Shown here piece after piece: positions 7,411 to 15,319 of a stretch of DNA of 16,232 nucleotides; positions within the stretch are counted from its first letter, which is position 1; every line of letters begins with the position of its first letter. Both the position numbers and the translations under genes were made by a program. Origin of the DNA: Strigomonas culicis (lineage: Eukaryota; Euglenozoa; Kinetoplastea; Trypanosomatida; Trypanosomatidae). The notes beneath the pieces are model-generated. The model searched no databases, was not told where the DNA came from, and saw only the letters and a program-made list of their open reading frames with translations. The stretch lies in assembly GCA_000482145.1 (NCBI GenBank), contig AUXH01000441.1, forward strand, positions 1-16,232, in the 5' to 3' direction.

Positions 7411-10371
7411 CTACGGGCGCCAGGCGGTGCCGCGTGGCGACGCGGTCTTACTCCGACTCTGCGCCTGCGTATCGTGGTCCGCGGGGGCGGTAAACTCCGG
7501 GCGATAGGGGGTGTAGTAGTCCACATTGCTGCTCGTCTGCTCGCTGCAGACCGCATCGCTCGCGTTGCCGCTGTTCGTGTTACTATGCACACCGGTATAG
7601 AGCGGCGCCTCGATGGAGCCCGGCCCGCCGCCCACGTCATCGCGCTGTTCGTACAGCACGCGCTGGATGCGCTTTATGATGTCCTCCTTTTTGATGCCCT
7701 TCTTCACCGCGGCGGTCGCGGCGGCGCTGGCCACATCCGTGTGCATCGGATGACTCTCCTGTTCGTTACTCGTCGGGTTCATATTCATATTGTTGTTCGT
7801 CGTGTTGCTGTTGTGGTAGCTCGTACTCGTCGTGTTGCTCTGGTTGCTGCGGAGCAGCGTCACCAGCTGCAGTCGGCTGTCGCTGCTGGGGTTGTGGTGG
7901 TCGTACACAGACTCGTTGGAGGTCGTCGTGGTCGTCGCGGCGGGCGGCGGCGGCGGCTCCAGCTGCTGCTGCTGCTGCTGCCGCGGCTGCGGCAGCAGCG
8001 CGGCGGCGGCCGCCGGCGCCTGCCGCCGGTGGTGCTTCGGCCTCCCCTCCTCTTCCTGTGGCGGGGGGCGGGGCGGCAGCGGCTCCAGCGCGTCCTCCGC
8101 GGCGGCGCTGCGCGGGCGCGCGGCGGAGGGCTCACTGTCGGTGGAGGGGCTCTGCGGCGCGGCCGCGCTGTGGCCACTGGCGGTCCGCGTGTTCGCCATG
8201 CGCTTGCCGATCGGTGTCGCGCGCAGAATAATATCCACCGCGCCGTGCGACCTCGCGGCGCCCCCGCTGGCGCTGGCGTTGCTCATCAGGAGCGCGCTGT
8301 GCAGGCTGCCAAGCGTGCTGTTCAGCTTCGTGGACGTCGTCCCGTTGTGGTACGCGTTTCCCCACGACGTGCTGTTGAGCGTGCTGTTATTGCTGTGCTT
8401 CTGCTGCTGGTACACCAAGAAGGAAGCCTCCGCCACACCGCCGCTGTTGCTGCTGCTGTTGTTGTTGTTCCCACCGCCCTTGAGAGGACTTGCTGACGCG
8501 TGGCCCGCCGCGCGCCTCGATCGATTGCCACTGCCGCCGTCTGTGGTGGGGTCGCTCGCGCCCTTGGCGGGCGGCCACGCGAGTGGGTTGGGCGCGGTCG
8601 GGGGGCCGGCCGCGGCCTCCGGCGGCAGCTGGCTGTGGCTCGCCTTGTGGTACGCGCCGGCGATGGACAGCATCGCGACGGGCGACATAGAGCTGGGCGA
8701 GCCGCCGTGCGCGCGGCGCGACTCCGGGTGCGGCAGGAGGCGCAGCTGCGGCTGTGCGTGGCCGCCGCCGCCGCCGCTGCTGCCATCGCCGTCCGCCGCG
8801 CTGACCGTGTCACGCCGAAAGGAAACCTTGGCATGCAGAAGTCGGTTGATGTTCTTGCTGTTGTAGATGGTGCTGCCGGCCGCGGCCGTCGCGACGACGC
8901 TGCCGGCGCCGGTGCCGGCGCGCTCACTTGTCGTGTGCAGCGTATTGTAGCTCGTGTTCAGCAGGGGCAGCTGCGCGAAGGAGGTGTCCTTGGAGTCGCA
9001 CGGCGACGCGTAGGGGTTATTATTTGCGGCCGTTGCGTTATTGGCCCCCGCGCTGCCGCTCGGCACAGCCGCCGTCGCCGTCGTCGTGGTGGTCGTCGTC
9101 GTGTTGTTGCTGGGCATGACGACGGGCATCGTGCCTGCGGTCGGCGGGTTCGCGTTGTACGTACTCGTGGTATCGAAGGTGCCGAGATCGGAGATGGACA
9201 GGACGAAGGGTCCGAAGGAATTGTCGTTCAGCGCGATGCGGCCGCTCGCCGCGCCGCCGCCGCCGCTGAGGTGCGTCATCGTATTGGGCGAGCCAACCGC
9301 CGTCGGCAACGGCGAGGCCGCAGTGGCCGCCCGGCTATTATTATTATTATTATTATTATTATTATGAATAATATTATTGTTATTGTTATTGTTGCTATCC
9401 GTCGTGTTGTTGTCGACGCTGGTGACATTGACCGTGTAGGTGTTCACGTTGTTCATGCTGCCGCTGCCGCTGCCGCTCACCGTGGCGCCGGCGGTGACGT
9501 GCATGTGTGCGGCCGCGGATGTGCCGTCTGCGCTCTCCGCATTGACCTGATTCGTGTTCATCACATCCGCGAACGGCGACCCATCACGCGAAACGACGTA
9601 ATGGATGTGCACCGTGCCATTGTGATGGGCCGTCGTGTTGTTGCTACTCGTATTCGCTGCCGCCGCGTTCGGGTTTTGGCTGGGCTGGTTGGCTCCACCG
9701 TTGTACACAACAAACGACGACGGAGACTCACTCGCAGTCGCACTCGTGGCGCTGAGATTCAACGCACCGATGGCGTTACCCGTAAACGGTATACTCGACG
9801 CGTTGTTTTGGTAGTTCGCGAGGAGCGCCTTTCGGTTCTTATTGAAGTTCTTAAACACAAACGACTTGCTGAGCGCGAGATGGTTGGGCAGCGTCCGCGA
9901 CGTGCGGTGTGGGCTGCCGGTCGCCGTCGTCTTGTTGCCACTCAGGCCGGCCTTGAGGCTGCCGCTGCTGCTGGTGCGGAAGGGTGAGGCGCTGTTCGTG
10001 TTGTTGTTGTTGTTATGCGTGCTGCCGCCGCCGGCGTGGTGGTTCATCAGAATCGGGCTGCCGTGCTCGTCGTCGCAGTCGGCGGCGACCAACCGTCCGG
10101 GCCCATGACCGGCACCCGACGCACTGACACTGCCATTTGTATTCATGTTATTATGCATGGTGACCGCCGTAGGTGCACTCTCGCGCACTTGCACCCCCCG
10201 GGCGATGAGGTAGTGCCCAATGTTGTCCACAAACCGCCGTGCCATATCCGCGCGCGTCTGTTCCGTGTTGTAGAAATAGATTTTCTCGTTGCGCTGCAGC
10301 TCCGCGATGGCCTTGTCAATGACCCCATCGATGCCCGTAGTGCCGGCCGCATCGTAGACCACACCAGGCAT
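7411..10371 (-). CDS. Asn/Ser/Thr-rich disordered protein, 986 aa
   Basis: ATG at 10371-10369, stop TAG at 7413-7411. Residues 1-63 look ordered: charged and aromatic, with Y-D-A-A-G, an E-K-I-Y-F-Y-N segment and a helix-like RRFVDNIGHYLIARG. A second such patch is near 888-912 (VKKGIKKEDIIKRIQRVLYE), followed by a short Y/P-containing tail. Between them the protein is low complexity: Asn runs at 327-333 and 337-345, a Thr run near 425-432, Gly/Ser patches, Q6 at 798-803 and Pro-rich stretches. Isolated hydrophobic motifs recur, such as FGPF at 386-389 and a segment N-R-L-L-H-A-K-V-S-F. No signal peptide or membrane segment is visible. No family is recognised. The AG acceptor lies 125 nt upstream and the leader has no ATG. 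It could be an RNA- or protein-binding scaffold, but that is a guess from composition. Confidence 0.9.
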   Translation of the reverse strand: MPGVVYDAAGTTGIDGVIDKAIAELQRNEKIYFYNTEQTRADMARRFVDNIGHYLIARGVQVRESAPTAVTMHNNMNTNGSVSASGAGHGPGRLVAADCDDEHGSPILMNHHAGGGSTHNNNNNTNSASPFRTSSSGSLKAGLSGNKTTATGSPHRTSRTLPNHLALSKSFVFKNFNKNRKALLANYQNNASSIPFTGNAIGALNLSATSATASESPSSFVVYNGGANQPSQNPNAAAANTSSNNTTAHHNGTVHIHYVVSRDGSPFADVMNTNQVNAESADGTSAAAHMHVTAGATVSGSGSGSMNNVNTYTVNVTSVDNNTTDSNNNNNNNIIHNNNNNNNNNSRAATAASPLPTAVGSPNTMTHLSGGGGAASGRIALNDNSFGPFVLSISDLGTFDTTSTYNANPPTAGTMPVVMPSNNTTTTTTTTATAAVPSGSAGANNATAANNNPYASPCDSKDTSFAQLPLLNTSYNTLHTTSERAGTGAGSVVATAAAGSTIYNSKNINRLLHAKVSFRRDTVSAADGDGSSGGGGGHAQPQLRLLPHPESRRAHGGSPSSMSPVAMLSIAGAYHKASHSQLPPEAAAGPPTAPNPLAWPPAKGASDPTTDGGSGNRSRRAAGHASASPLKGGGNNNNSSSNSGGVAEASFLVYQQQKHSNNSTLNSTSWGNAYHNGTTSTKLNSTLGSLHSALLMSNASASGGAARSHGAVDIILRATPIGKRMANTRTASGHSAAAPQSPSTDSEPSAARPRSAAAEDALEPLPPRPPPQEEEGRPKHHRRQAPAAAAALLPQPRQQQQQQLEPPPPPAATTTTTSNESVYDHHNPSSDSRLQLVTLLRSNQSNTTSTSYHNSNTTNNNMNMNPTSNEQESHPMHTDVASAAATAAVKKGIKKEDIIKRIQRVLYEQRDDVGGGPGSIEAPLYTGVHSNTNSGNASDAVCSEQTSSNVDYYTPYRPEFTAPADHDTQAQSRSKTASPRGTAWRP
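7963..7980 (-). repeat. Poly-Gln run (Q6) in the 986-aa protein
   Basis: Six CAG codons (residues 798-803) precede L-E-P-P-P-P-P. It is one of several short single-residue runs in this protein. Confidence 0.85.
9337..9363 (-). repeat. Pure AAT trinucleotide repeat coding N9
   Basis: Nine uninterrupted AAT codons encode residues 337-345. A neighbouring mixed AAT/AAC run encodes N7 (327-333), with I-I-H between. Other coding Asn runs in the window use mainly AAC, so this AT-only run stands out in a GC-rich gene and suggests slippage expansion. Confidence 0.9.
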
Positions 10372-10496
10372 GCGGTGCGCGGTACTCCTTAGAATAATGT
10401 AATTCTATTTCTCAATGCAATTCACCTTTTTTTTTTGTTCCTTGTTCAATACTATTTTTTTGTCGCTTCTATATTTATCCTTTTTTGTATTATTTC

Positions 10497-10540
10497 CTAA
10501 TACAAACACAAAAAGACAGAAATAAAAGAAAGAGACATTT
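10497..10540 (-). promoter_or_regulatory. Pyrimidine tract and trans-splice acceptor of the 986-aa gene
   Basis: The minus strand reads GTCTCTTTCTTTTATTTCTG, then a T-rich stretch ending TATTAG, with AG at 10498-10497. From there to the start codon is 125 nt of A-rich leader with no ATG. This is predicted from sequence only. Confidence 0.6.
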
Positions 10541-10669
10541 AGAAGACAAAATGAACAAGCCAAAAAAAATCAAAGTAGGAAAGCACTTAAACGGATATAG
10601 ATATCAAAAAAAAAAGGGAAACCTCTTGTGTTAGGATCTATGTTTTTGTTTATCGTCTAACCTCTTTTT

Positions 10670-11026
10670 TCACAAGACAAGACGTACGCATAATAAATAA
10701 TAATAATAAAAAAACAGTAACACAACAACAGCAACCAAGCAAACAGAATAATACAAATCTGAAACAATACTCGTATCTTCATGAGATCCTACCAATCGTA
10801 ATACAGTACTTGGAGTGGATATCACAACGAGCTGAGAAAAAGGAAAAAAAGCAAACCAACAGAAAGTTAAGAAATACTCATTAGATACGATAGTAGTATT
10901 CCCGTTTCTATATATACTTCCATTTGTTAATCTTTTTTTTTCTTTAAGAACCATTTCCACAAAGATGGAAACACCCGAACACAGAAGGAGGGCATTTGAC
11001 ACGCCGCTCCTCTCTTTCCACCCCAT
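10670..11026 (-). CDS. Possible small membrane protein, 118 aa
   Basis: ATG at 11026-11024, stop near 10670. It lies 56 nt after a strong acceptor-like AG at 11083-11082. The N-terminal half has a mixed, protein-like composition (starts MGWKERSGVSNALLLCSG). Three hydrophobic stretches follow: A-L-L-L-C-S-G-V-S-I-F-V near residue 12, Y-F-L-T-F-C-W-F-A-F-F near 51, and V-C-L-V-A-V-V-V-L-L-F-F-Y-Y near 95. Against it: the region is AT-rich with codon choice unlike the four main genes, a 13-codon ORF (11076-11035) precedes it in the leader, and T-rich strands give hydrophobic ORFs by chance. No family is recognised. Confidence 0.25.
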   Translation of the reverse strand: MGWKERSGVSNALLLCSGVSIFVEMVLKEKKRLTNGSIYRNGNTTIVSNEYFLTFCWFAFFPFSQLVVISTPSTVLRLVGSHEDTSIVSDLYYSVCLVAVVVLLFFYYYYLLCVRLVL

Positions 11027-11081
11027 AATGATGCCTAGAAGACGTTATGAACAGGCACGAGCATACATATGAACATGCAAC

Positions 11082-11127
11082 CTTGCGGAGAAGGAGAAAG
11101 AAAAGGAGAAAAAAAAAGAAGAGAAAT
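11082..11127 (-). promoter_or_regulatory. Strong unassigned pyrimidine tract with AG acceptor
   Basis: On the minus strand a tract of about 40 nt is almost pure T/C (TTTCTCTTCTTTTTTTTTCT and on) and ends in CCGCAAG, AG at 11083-11082. It is one of the best acceptor-like sites in the window. It lies 201 nt past the stop of the 906-aa gene and about 585 nt before the acceptor assigned to the 986-aa gene. Confidence 0.55.
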
Positions 11128-11282
11128 CACATTTCGATAAATACACGCATGTAAACAAGCTGATCTGTACTCTTGATGTCTATTAGCCACGCGCACAAAA
11201 ACAAACACGCAACGGAAAGGGAGATGAAGAGCAAAACACATAAGGGATGCATTTTTTTTCTTTTTCTTCTATGCTCCCCTCT

Positions 11283-14003
11283 TTACCTCTTCGCCCTTCC
11301 CTTTTCGGCCTGCTTCGCCGCCTTCTCACGCTCTGCCTGGAGCTTCTCCTCCTTCTTCAGTCGCTCCTTCTCCAGCTTTTCTCGCTCCTTCGCCTCCTTC
11401 TTCCGCTGCTTCTCGAGCCGTTTGAGCTCCTTCTTCTCTTCCTTCGTGGGCTCGGCCGGCGGTCTCGGGGCGGCGACCGGCGGCGCTGCCGGGCGCCGCG
11501 CGACGGCGGGGGAGGGCACACTTGCGGGCGTCGGCGCGGCCGCCTGCGTCGTCGGCTGCGAGGGCGTCGCCGCGGCGCCGTGCGGCGGGGTGCGCGGCCG
11601 CGGCCGCGTCTGCGACGGCGTCAGCGCCCCGCGCGGCGACTCCATATCCGTCGCGTTGTCCGTCGTTGGCAGCGCAGTGGTCGTCGCGCTCGACGGGTGG
11701 TGGCCCGCCGCATCCTCGTCCCCCTCCGCCGCCCCCGGCTCCTGCTGGTTCGTCATCTCGAGGTCCGTCCCGTGCGGCGCGGCGCCGTCGCCGCCGCCGC
11801 GGTTGCTGGAGTAGTGCACGGAGGCGGAGGAGGAGGAGGTCGCGGCGGAGCGGCGCCGCTCGAGGAGGTCCGCGAGGGGGTCGCTGTGCACCGCCACCGC
11901 CACATCCGTCCGCGCGGCGGAGTCCTTGCTCTCATCGAAGAGGTTGCGCGTCGGCGTCACGCTCGACGCGGCCGCGGCGGCCACCGCACCGGAGAGCACC
12001 ATGCGGCGGGCGGACCCCGGCGAGGCGGCGGCGGGGTCGCCGCCGCGCACCTGCGCTTCTGCGCGCCGCAGGCGCAGCTCCAGCGTGTCCATCTGCTGGT
12101 CCAGCGCCGCGTTCGCGGCGTGGTGCTGCTCCTCCAGCGCGAGCCGCTGCTGCTGCGCGTCGTACAGCGCCACGCGCAGCTGCGCCACGTGGCCGCGCTC
12201 GTACTGGAAGAGGTTCAGCAGCTGGAGGATCGCCTCCCGGTGCGCATCCTGCGCCGCCGCGGGGCTCGTGTAGAACTCCTCCAGCCGCGCGGCGAGGGCG
12301 CGGCCCTCCTCGCTCACCTGCGCGTCTTCCGTGGTGCCGGCGCTGTCGGCGAGCGGTCGCGGCTTCTGCGGCGGCGCCGCGAGCCGCTTCTCCGCTGCCT
12401 CCGCGCGGCCCTGCATCCCGACCAGCACCTCATCCGCGGTGTGGAGGAGGTCGTCGAGGTCGCCGATGAGCTTGCGCTGCGTCGCGATCTTCGCCTCCTT
12501 CGCGGCGCACCCCGCGCAGCCGCCGCCGCCGCTGCTCTCCCCGCCGTGCCGGCTGACTGACTTGGGCGACGCGAGCTGGAGGTCCTTCTCGCGCTCCTTG
12601 TACAGCTGCTGGACCTGCCGCAGCCGCGTGTTGCTCTGCTGTAGCGCCTCGACCGTCGCGGTCAGCTCCGCCACCTTCCGCTCCCGCTGCTTCAGCGCGG
12701 TGTACATGCGGTGGATCACCGCGTTGCCCTCGTCCTTGAAGGACTGCAGCAGAAGGAAGACCTTGTCGCGCTCCTCCACGAGGTTGCTGAGCTGCTCGTT
12801 AGAGATGAGCAGCATGTTATCGCTGCTGTTCGTATTCGGCGTCGTCATGACAAGCGGCATATTATTATTATTCGTCTTATCCTCGCTATCGCTCGTGGGT
12901 GTGGGTTCGGGTACCGCCGCGCCGCTCGTGTCTGCTTCCGCGGTGGCAGCCGCTGCCGCCGGCGGCGGTGACACGGACGGCACGTTGCGCTGTAGCTGCT
13001 CCACAATCGCCGCGAGGCTGTGCTCGCGCTGCCGCTGCTCCGCGAGGAGCCGCTCGATGCTCTCGCGCGTTTGCAGGATCGCGTCCAACTTGTCCGCGAA
13101 CTCATCGGCGGAGATGGGCGAGAGCGCGCTGCCGCCGCGCACCGATTCCTCCGCGCCTGTCGGGCTGCGCGCCGGCGGCGGCGCCGACGCCGCCACCGGC
13201 ACGGAGAGCGACGATGTGTTGGGGCTGCCGCCCGCTGCCGCCGGCGCCTCCACGCGGAGGGGCGACGGCGTCTCGGCGGCGTCAGCCGCGGCCGCGTCGG
13301 GCGGCACGGAGACGAACTGCTTGCGGCTCTCCGCCTTCAGCGGCATCCCCCCCGCCGCAGTGGTGGTGGTGGACGTGGTGAAAGGGACCGGTTCGCGCGG
13401 CGGGGGGGACTCGACGGCTGGCGGCGCGGCCCGCCGGCGGCTGGCCGCCGCCGCCGCCTGCTGCGTGGGCGCGGCAGCGGTGGTAGCCATCATTTCGCGG
13501 GACGGGGAGGGGGTGGCGTTGGCGGCGGGCTCCGGCGGCGCGTCCGCGCGCGGGGCGCTGGCCGGCTCCGGCCCCGGGCCGTGGCGGTCCGACACGCTGT
13601 GCTCGCCCTCCGTCGCGGAGTGGCTGCCGCGCCGCCGCGGCGTTGAGAGCCGCCGCTTGATGTGCGCGATGATGGCGTCGCTGCCGGCGGTGTGCTCGCC
13701 GCGCCGGCGGCTGCTGCTGGAGCGGTGCCCGCTGTGGCGCGCGCCCTCCTCGAGGTCGAGCGTGGCCGCCGCCGCGGTGAGGTCGGGGTTGCTGCGCGAG
13801 CCGTGGCGGGACGCGGAGGCCCCGCGCTTGTGGGAGCTCAGCGAATGCTTGAGGTGTCCGAGGAGTGTCGTGGCGTGCTCAGTGGGGGGAGGGGGGGCGG
13901 GGAGGGGCCCCTGGCCGGCCGCGTTGTGCGCCTCCAGCGCCTCACTCACACCGTTCGCATCTCTATGATGGTGTTTCGCTTCATGGCGTTTCGCGTAGGA
14001 CAT
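11283..14003 (-). CDS. Coiled-coil protein with basic head and E/K/R-rich tail, 906 aa
   Basis: ATG at 14003-14001 (CACCATG), stop TAA at 11285-11283. Residues 1-130 are His/Ser/Arg-rich and hold two copies of a motif: T-L-L-G-H-L-K-H-S-L-S-S-H-K-R at 46-60 and A-I-I-A-H-I-K-R-R-L-S-T-P-R-R at 110-124. Predicted coiled coils, by heptad-like spacing, cover about 299-341, 402-475 and 560-655. A lone C-A-G-C pair (496-499) sits in a Gly/Ala linker before another helical stretch. Ser/Ala/Pro-rich linkers separate the blocks. The last 56 residues (851-906) are nearly all E, K, R, L, A and Q with i/i+4 salt-bridge spacing, as in long single alpha helices. No signal peptide or membrane segment. This composition suggests a cytoskeletal or scaffold protein, but no family is recognised. 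The leader is about 36 nt with no ATG. Confidence 0.9.
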   Translation of the reverse strand: MSYAKRHEAKHHHRDANGVSEALEAHNAAGQGPLPAPPPPTEHATTLLGHLKHSLSSHKRGASASRHGSRSNPDLTAAAATLDLEEGARHSGHRSSSSRRRGEHTAGSDAIIAHIKRRLSTPRRRGSHSATEGEHSVSDRHGPGPEPASAPRADAPPEPAANATPSPSREMMATTAAAPTQQAAAAASRRRAAPPAVESPPPREPVPFTTSTTTTAAGGMPLKAESRKQFVSVPPDAAAADAAETPSPLRVEAPAAAGGSPNTSSLSVPVAASAPPPARSPTGAEESVRGGSALSPISADEFADKLDAILQTRESIERLLAEQRQREHSLAAIVEQLQRNVPSVSPPPAAAAATAEADTSGAAVPEPTPTSDSEDKTNNNNMPLVMTTPNTNSSDNMLLISNEQLSNLVEERDKVFLLLQSFKDEGNAVIHRMYTALKQRERKVAELTATVEALQQSNTRLRQVQQLYKEREKDLQLASPKSVSRHGGESSGGGGCAGCAAKEAKIATQRKLIGDLDDLLHTADEVLVGMQGRAEAAEKRLAAPPQKPRPLADSAGTTEDAQVSEEGRALAARLEEFYTSPAAAQDAHREAILQLLNLFQYERGHVAQLRVALYDAQQQRLALEEQHHAANAALDQQMDTLELRLRRAEAQVRGGDPAAASPGSARRMVLSGAVAAAAASSVTPTRNLFDESKDSAARTDVAVAVHSDPLADLLERRRSAATSSSSASVHYSSNRGGGDGAAPHGTDLEMTNQQEPGAAEGDEDAAGHHPSSATTTALPTTDNATDMESPRGALTPSQTRPRPRTPPHGAAATPSQPTTQAAAPTPASVPSPAVARRPAAPPVAAPRPPAEPTKEEKKELKRLEKQRKKEAKEREKLEKERLKKEEKLQAEREKAAKQAEKGRAKR

Positions 14004-14039
14004 GGTGAATGGGAATTTGTTTTTAAAACTCGGATGATG

Positions 14040-14068
14040 CTAATAAAAAGAGCAAAAAAAAAGAAGAA
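14040..14068 (-). promoter_or_regulatory. Pyrimidine tract and trans-splice acceptor of the 906-aa gene
   Basis: The minus strand reads TTCTTCTTTTTTTTTGCTCT, then TTTTATTAG, AG at 14041-14040. The predicted leader is 36 nt without ATG. This is the most textbook-like acceptor in the window. Confidence 0.7.
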
Positions 14069-14326
14069 CTCACAAACAAAAAAGTTCCTGTTGTTTTTAT
14101 TGCTAAAGTTGAATGTCGTTTAAATAAAATAGTCGAATGATACACGTTTTGTAAACGTATCCAGAGTATGTTCTTAGAATAGTAAACATAGTCATATATA
14201 CAGAATGGAAAAAAAAAAGAGGGAACAGAGAAAAGGGACGTACAGACAGGTTCAGGCGTGTTGCATCTGAGCAACAAGTGGAGGTCCGCTGTTCGGACGG
14301 TTCAGAGAATGATCTTCACCGACAAA

Positions 14327-14346
14327 CACACACACACACACACACA
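14327..14346. repeat. (CA)10 dinucleotide repeat
   Basis: There are ten perfect CA units on the plus strand (TG on the transcribed sense strand) in the intergenic region. This is a simple microsatellite. Confidence 0.95.
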
Positions 14347-14446
14347 GATAGATGTACGCACCGTTTCCACGGAGAGAAGGGAATCCGTTTAATAACAATT
14401 ATTCTCATCCACGCCCCTTCTTTTTTTCCCCTCACATTCCGTCCAA

Positions 14447-14478
14447 CTGGAAGCAAGGGGGGGGGGGGGAGAGAAAAC
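14447..14478 (-). promoter_or_regulatory. Unassigned pyrimidine tract with C13 run and CAG acceptor
   Basis: On the minus strand TTTTCTCT, then thirteen C, then TTGCTTCCAG, with AG at 14448-14447. It lies 471 nt past the stop of the 125-aa gene and about 400 nt before the acceptor assigned to the 906-aa gene. No good ORF follows it (the longest from a nearby ATG is about 30 codons). Confidence 0.45.
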
Positions 14479-14918
14479 AACAACAACAAAAATAATAAAA
14501 AAAGGTCGCTACGGGCACTGTGCATAGAGACGTTTTAGGAAGAGCATTTGTTGTTTTTCATACAATATGTAAGACCAGTTATTTGCGCTGTCACGTCATT
14601 GACTGTTCACTGCCTTCTATCCAACATAAAAGCGAACAAAGAAAAAACAAAGAAAAAGAAAGCTGATATATGTGTTGAATGTGATTCACGCTGGGCAATT
14701 AAAAAAAAAGACATATATACATATATATGTAGATCCTTATGTACATTTTTTTTCCCTATGTAAAAGGCGAGATCATAAAAAACAGAGAACATAGTGTGTA
14801 CATACATACACACGTTTCTCTCCATTTTTCCATCTTTTCGCTCTCTCGTCTGTCCGTGTGCCACTGGAAGAGTAGTACACCACGTTTCTCCTTGATGGCT
14901 CGTATTGGGGCTCGCTGT

Positions 14919-15296
14919 CTATGTGTTCATGGCTGACACCATCGCCTGGCTGCTGGCCGCCTCCGCGACCGCTCGGTCGCCGCCGGGCACCGGCGACGTC
15001 CGCCTCGAGGACGAGAGCGTGTTCTTGATGTGTGAGAACAGCGTCCGTCCCTTCGCGGCGGCGGAGCCCGACGTCGGCCGCGGCGCCGGCGGTGAGGTGT
15101 CCACGCGGTACCGCTCGCTGCTGTCCGCACCGCCGAGGAGGGGGCTCTGGATGAGTGTCTTGCCCTCCGGCGTGTGCCGCTGCTTCGAGTGGGAGCCGCC
15201 GGCATCCATGTTCACCTCCCCGTCCGGCTCCTCCGCGATGCTGCTGAAGTCACGACAGAGATACCCCTCCTTCTCCGCACTTTTCCGAGACGGCAT
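14919..15296 (-). CDS. Small Ser-rich protein, 125 aa
   Basis: ATG at 15296-15294, stop TAG at 14921-14919. The GC-rich block coincides with this frame: AT-rich DNA begins within about 15 nt of each end. It has a charged N-terminus (MPSRKSAEKEGYLCRDFSSI), then a Pro/Ser-rich middle. A motif at 85-99, T-L-F-S-H-I-K-N-T-L-S-S-S-R-R, matches two segments of the 906-aa protein encoded next door; this supports the minus-strand frame over the 154-codon plus-strand ORF covering the same DNA. No signal peptide, membrane segment or known domain. It may be a small regulatory or phospho-protein, but that is a guess. Two acceptor-like AG sites lie 24 and 139 nt upstream; neither leader contains an ATG. 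Confidence 0.78.
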   Translation of the reverse strand: MPSRKSAEKEGYLCRDFSSIAEEPDGEVNMDAGGSHSKQRHTPEGKTLIQSPLLGGADSSERYRVDTSPPAPRPTSGSAAAKGRTLFSHIKNTLSSSRRTSPVPGGDRAVAEAASSQAMVSAMNT

Positions 15297-15319
15297 GTTT
15301 TTTTTTTTTCTCCGCTATT

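Larger units (their letters stand above)
10372..11282. other. AT-rich intergenic region between the 986-aa and 906-aa genes
   Basis: It contains the predicted acceptor of the 986-aa gene near 10497. A second, stronger pyrimidine tract ends at 11082. Downstream of that tract lies a 118-codon ORF (11026-10670). Elsewhere there are homopolymer A/T runs and no recognisable RNA gene. Part of it is presumably the 3' UTR of the 906-aa gene. Confidence 0.7.
14004..14918. other. AT-rich intergenic region between the 906-aa and 125-aa genes
   Basis: It contains the acceptor of the 906-aa gene near 14040, a (CA)10 repeat and a 13-base G run (14457-14469) that forms a C tract before a second acceptor-like CAG. 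Small inverted repeats lie at 14284-14298 (GTCCG-CTGTT-CGGAC) and 14144-14158 (ACGTTT-TGT-AAACGT). T-rich minus-strand ORFs of 69-85 codons look like composition artefacts. No RNA gene is recognised. Confidence 0.7.

Noticed and set aside
7348..9987. 382- and 495-codon plus-strand ORFs opposite the 986-aa gene
   Set aside because: They are shadows of the minus-strand gene. Their poly-Leu, poly-Val and poly-Ile runs are antisense readings of its Gln, Asn and Thr runs.
12331..13968. 545-codon ORF on the plus strand opposite the 906-aa gene
   Set aside because: It is antisense to a well supported gene. GC-rich DNA has few stops in all frames, the product is Ala/Arg/Ser/Cys-biased, and no acceptor-like tract precedes it on plus.
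14284..14298. 5-bp inverted repeat GTCCG-CTGTT-CGGAC
   Set aside because: The stem is too short to distinguish from chance, and it has no T run or partner element.
14023..14864. 69-, 84- and 85-codon minus-strand ORFs in the gap before the 906-aa gene
   Set aside because: They translate microsatellite and pyrimidine tracts (V-C-V-C-V-C, F-F-F-F) and show no gene-like composition.
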